Below are positions 62,373 to 64,000 of a DNA stretch of 64,000 nucleotides, piece by piece; within the stretch, counting starts at the first letter, position 1; each line of letters starts with the position of its first letter. This DNA is from CALNYZ01 sp942490945 (GTDB taxonomy: Bacteria; Pseudomonadota; Gammaproteobacteria; UBA6429; Thiohalophilaceae): positions 248,001 through 312,000 of the forward strand of contig CALNYZ010000017.1 in NCBI GenBank assembly GCA_942490945.1. Reading direction: 5' to 3'. The notes under the pieces were generated by a model. The model saw only the letters and a list, made by a program, of their open reading frames with translations. It was not told where the DNA came from and ran no database searches. Made by a program: the position numbers and the translations under genes.

Positions 62373-62579
62373 ATGGATGCAAGTAAAAAAAGTTCGATTA
62401 AACACCAAATAGCTGAACTGATATCTGAGCACCGTGACCTCGATGAAGTAATTGACAACCTCTACACTACAGGTTCAGCTGATCAACTTTTACTTTCACG
62501 CCTGAAAAAACGCAAACTCAAACTCAAGGATCAGATCACGCAACTGGAAAGTAAACTCATTCCGGATCTTGAAGCCTGA
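62373..62579 (+). CDS. DUF465/YdcH family small protein
   Basis: 68 residues. The pattern AELISEHRDLDEVIDNL, then RLKKRKLKLKDQITQLES, is the DUF465 (YdcH) signature: two helices that form a hairpin. Such proteins are widespread, cytoplasmic and of unknown function. It lies four bases after the GGDEF-EAL gene and is probably co-transcribed with it. Confidence 0.85.
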   Translation: MDASKKSSIKHQIAELISEHRDLDEVIDNLYTTGSADQLLLSRLKKRKLKLKDQITQLESKLIPDLEA

Positions 62580-62630
62580 TATATTATGTAATATTGTCCC
62601 TACCACGCAACAAATCAACATCAATTACCC

Positions 62631-63263
62631 ATGAACAACACATCCGTAAAACTTTATACTGCGCGTCATTGTCAACATTGCGCACAAATGAAAAATGAAT
62701 TAAACAAACTTGCTGAACAGGGCCGCATTGAAAATTTACAGATTCTTGATGTGGAAACGAATCCTCTGCCCGAATATTTGCAATTTATTCGCTCAGTACC
62801 CGTCACAGTTATTCATGGTATGCCGTTCACGGGAAAATATTCGTCACAAGAGATTTCACCCTGGCTAAACAGGAAAGATGATAATAAATTTTACAGTGAT
62901 TATCTCGCCGAAAATCTGAATACTGGCCAGTTAAGCCTGATCTCTTCGTTAGTACAACAAAGACCGGAATTTTTACAATATCTCATGCCCTTGCTGGCTG
63001 ATACTGAGACACCCATGCAGGTAAGGATTGGTATTACTGCGCTATTTGAAGAACTGGAAGGAAACCCGCATTTACTGCCCCTGGTACCTGATTTAATAAA
63101 ACTTGCGCAGCAAAACGAGCATAATATAAAAACAGATGCGATTTATTACTTGTCCCTGATACATTCAGCCGAATTATCTGACTATTTTCAATCCTTGCGC
63201 AGCGATGAAAACGATGAAATACGGGAGCTGGCAGAAGACGCGTTAACCCGTCTCAGGAATTAA
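62631..63263 (+). CDS. Thioredoxin-like domain fused to HEAT repeats
   Basis: 210 residues. Residues 5-85 form a thioredoxin/glutaredoxin-like fold with CQHC at the active site (Cys14 and Cys17) and cis-Pro in RSVPVTVI. Residues 105-210 are HEAT-like helix pairs (QVRIGITALFEELEGNPHLL, DAIYYLSLIHSAELSDYFQS). No signal peptide, so cytoplasmic. The combination suggests a redox enzyme with a protein-binding arm. The 3' part is present a second time from 63610. The gene overlaps the convergent receiver-like gene by 11 bases. Confidence 0.8.
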   Translation: MNNTSVKLYTARHCQHCAQMKNELNKLAEQGRIENLQILDVETNPLPEYLQFIRSVPVTVIHGMPFTGKYSSQEISPWLNRKDDNKFYSDYLAENLNTGQLSLISSLVQQRPEFLQYLMPLLADTETPMQVRIGITALFEELEGNPHLLPLVPDLIKLAQQNEHNIKTDAIYYLSLIHSAELSDYFQSLRSDENDEIRELAEDALTRLRN

Positions 63264-63349
63264 CCTTTTGTGCGCACTGCATGATTGCTGACTTTAAATC
63301 TGCTTCGTTGATGGGATAGGCAAATTCGTGTGTTATATCAAACCTGTTC
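62959..63349 (+). repeat. Direct repeat, copy 1 (offset 651 bases)
   Basis: The stretch is repeated without a visible difference from 63610 to the window end. It covers the HEAT half of the thioredoxin-HEAT gene and the 3' part of the receiver-like gene. The repeat probably goes on past the edge. The unit length is 651 bases if tandem. Confidence 0.9.
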
Positions 63350-63609
63350 CTTATTTTGTCATACTGATGTGCATATTCTTTTTCATAAAAGACTATCGTC
63401 TTTACATCAGGGTACGGTTGTAAAACGGCAATAAGTGATTCCAGGTTACTGGTTCTGTCGCGAAAATCAGACTGAAAATTGAATTCGGCCACCACCACAT
63501 CAGGCGTGTTCTTTTTTATATGCTGAAGAGCCTTTCGCATCGAGGTAATCACCGTCACATCAAAGCCGCACGCTTTGTACAAGCCGGTAAAATCCGGGTA
63601 ACCACCCAA
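63253..63609 (-). CDS. Receiver-like protein, start lost or changed at the repeat junction
   Basis: 118 residues from TTG 63609, with no ATG. The fold reads GFDVTVITSMRKALQHI, PDVVVAEFNFQSDF, VKTIVFYEK and FAYPINEADLKSAI, a CheY-like receiver without its usual first acidic pair; the phosphoacceptor position has Glu in place of Asp (AEFNF). The frame remains open a little across the junction (reading VKIPVFLGGYPDF), so the true N-terminus may be missing. It looks like a pseudo-receiver. It lies in antisense to the tandem repeat. Confidence 0.6.
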   Translation of the reverse strand: MGGYPDFTGLYKACGFDVTVITSMRKALQHIKKNTPDVVVAEFNFQSDFRDRTSNLESLIAVLQPYPDVKTIVFYEKEYAHQYDKIRNRFDITHEFAYPINEADLKSAIMQCAQKVNS

Positions 63610-63611
63610 AA

Positions 63612-63914
63612 AGACCGGAATTTTTACAATATCTCATGCCCTTGCTGGCTGATACTGAGACACCCATGCAGGTAAGGATTGGTATTACTGCGCTATTTGA
63701 AGAACTGGAAGGAAACCCGCATTTACTGCCCCTGGTACCTGATTTAATAAAACTTGCGCAGCAAAACGAGCATAATATAAAAACAGATGCGATTTATTAC
63801 TTGTCCCTGATACATTCAGCCGAATTATCTGACTATTTTCAATCCTTGCGCAGCGATGAAAACGATGAAATACGGGAGCTGGCAGAAGACGCGTTAACCC
63901 GTCTCAGGAATTAA
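63612..63914 (+). pseudogene. Duplicated 3' fragment of the thioredoxin-HEAT gene
   Basis: This is the HEAT half (from RPEFLQYLMPLLADTETPMQ to the stop) of the gene at 62631, without the thioredoxin domain. An ATG at 63636 could start 92 residues, but no ribosome-binding site is clear. It is either a product of tandem duplication or of misassembly, and should not be counted as a functional gene without more evidence. Confidence 0.75.
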
Positions 63915-64000
63915 CCTTTTGTGCGCACTGCATGATTGCTGACTTTAAATCTGCTTCGTTGATGGGATAGGCAAATTCGTGTGTTATATCAAACCTGTTC
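63904..64000 (-). CDS. Second copy of the receiver-like gene, cut by window edge
   Basis: The 3' end of a second copy of the receiver-like gene, at a 651-base shift from 63253. It ends in CAQKVNS and goes on beyond the window. Whether it has its full N-terminus there would show which copy is the original. Confidence 0.55.
   Translation of the reverse strand, partial: NRFDITHEFAYPINEADLKSAIMQCAQKVNS

Larger units (their letters stand above)
63610..64000 (+). repeat. Direct repeat, copy 2 (to the window end)
   Basis: Copy of 62959-63349, shifted by 651 bases, no difference found by eye. The left junction is at AAAGACCGG (63610-63618), which follows two extra A. The right end is not visible. 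Confidence 0.9.

Overview
The window looks like chromosomal DNA of a free-living, uncultured-type gammaproteobacterium. The evidence is a coherent set of gammaproteobacterial housekeeping genes (fabA-fabB, an lpxA-type acyltransferase, erpA-type Fe-S carrier, yggX, nadA, ispG, pepN, dinB, amtB), many lipoproteins with clear lipoboxes, outer-membrane barrels, and heavy c-di-GMP/cAMP-type signalling. Base composition is AT-leaning and even by eye (not computed). I see no rRNA, tRNA, CRISPR array, intact insertion sequence or prophage.

Layout. 1-4846 (mostly minus): a truncated sulfotransferase, a lipoprotein-anchored methyltransferase-like protein, amtB, an HDOD protein and a DUF302/HEAT-repeat pair. 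4926-6964 (plus): a receiver fused to a degenerate GGDEF domain and a TfpX/TfpZ-like membrane protein. 7016-12607 (minus): fabB, fabA, an LpxA-like acyltransferase, an AmrS-like radical SAM enzyme, an ATP-grasp ligase and an A-type Fe-S carrier with an unusual Cys/Gly tail. 12786-16004: yggX, a small protein, a NUDIX hydrolase, a lipoprotein, and an M48-like protein whose zinc site is destroyed. 16182-18686 (minus): a geranylgeranyl-reductase-like flavoprotein next to a cyclopropane-fatty-acid-synthase homologue.

The centrepiece is 18788-36279, all on the plus strand. ApbE is followed, after a 225-base leader, by 17 almost gapless or overlapping genes: a 996-residue TolB-like/hydrazine-synthase-alpha-like lipoprotein with three CxxCH haem motifs, a small CX4CH haem lipoprotein, two outer-membrane barrel proteins (one with SH3b), a TlpA thioredoxin, DUF4266, DUF3570, a secreted coiled-coil protein, three TPR proteins (two of them lipoproteins), a small secreted protein, an ExbB/TolQ, two ExbD/TolR proteins, an AgmX/TonB-like protein and a GspC-like PDZ protein. 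I read this as one cell-envelope machine: a proton-driven inner-membrane motor, a periplasm-spanning TonB/AgmX arm, TPR scaffolds, and an outer-membrane or surface redox module matured by TlpA (haem/thiol chemistry) and ApbE (covalent FMN). One ExbD has Asn in place of the proton-carrying Asp, so the motor is probably heteromeric. The locus is followed by a 1085-residue cNMP-binding/rhodanese/coiled-coil membrane protein.

39885-45973 holds DUF2914, NERD, FHA-adenylate cyclase, DUF2786, nadA and a diguanylate cyclase whose ribosome-binding site lies inside a nested hairpin. 45994-58072 is mostly housekeeping (pepN, dinB, lytic transglycosylase, tpm, metallo-beta-lactamase fold hydrolase, chemoreceptor, methyltransferase, ispG) and an EamA transporter preceded by an attenuator-like leader. 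58341-64000 carries a zinc-ribbon protein, a GGDEF-EAL protein, a DUF465 protein and a thioredoxin-HEAT fusion. The window ends in a direct repeat of at least 391 bases with a 651-base offset, which is either a recent tandem duplication or an assembly artefact.
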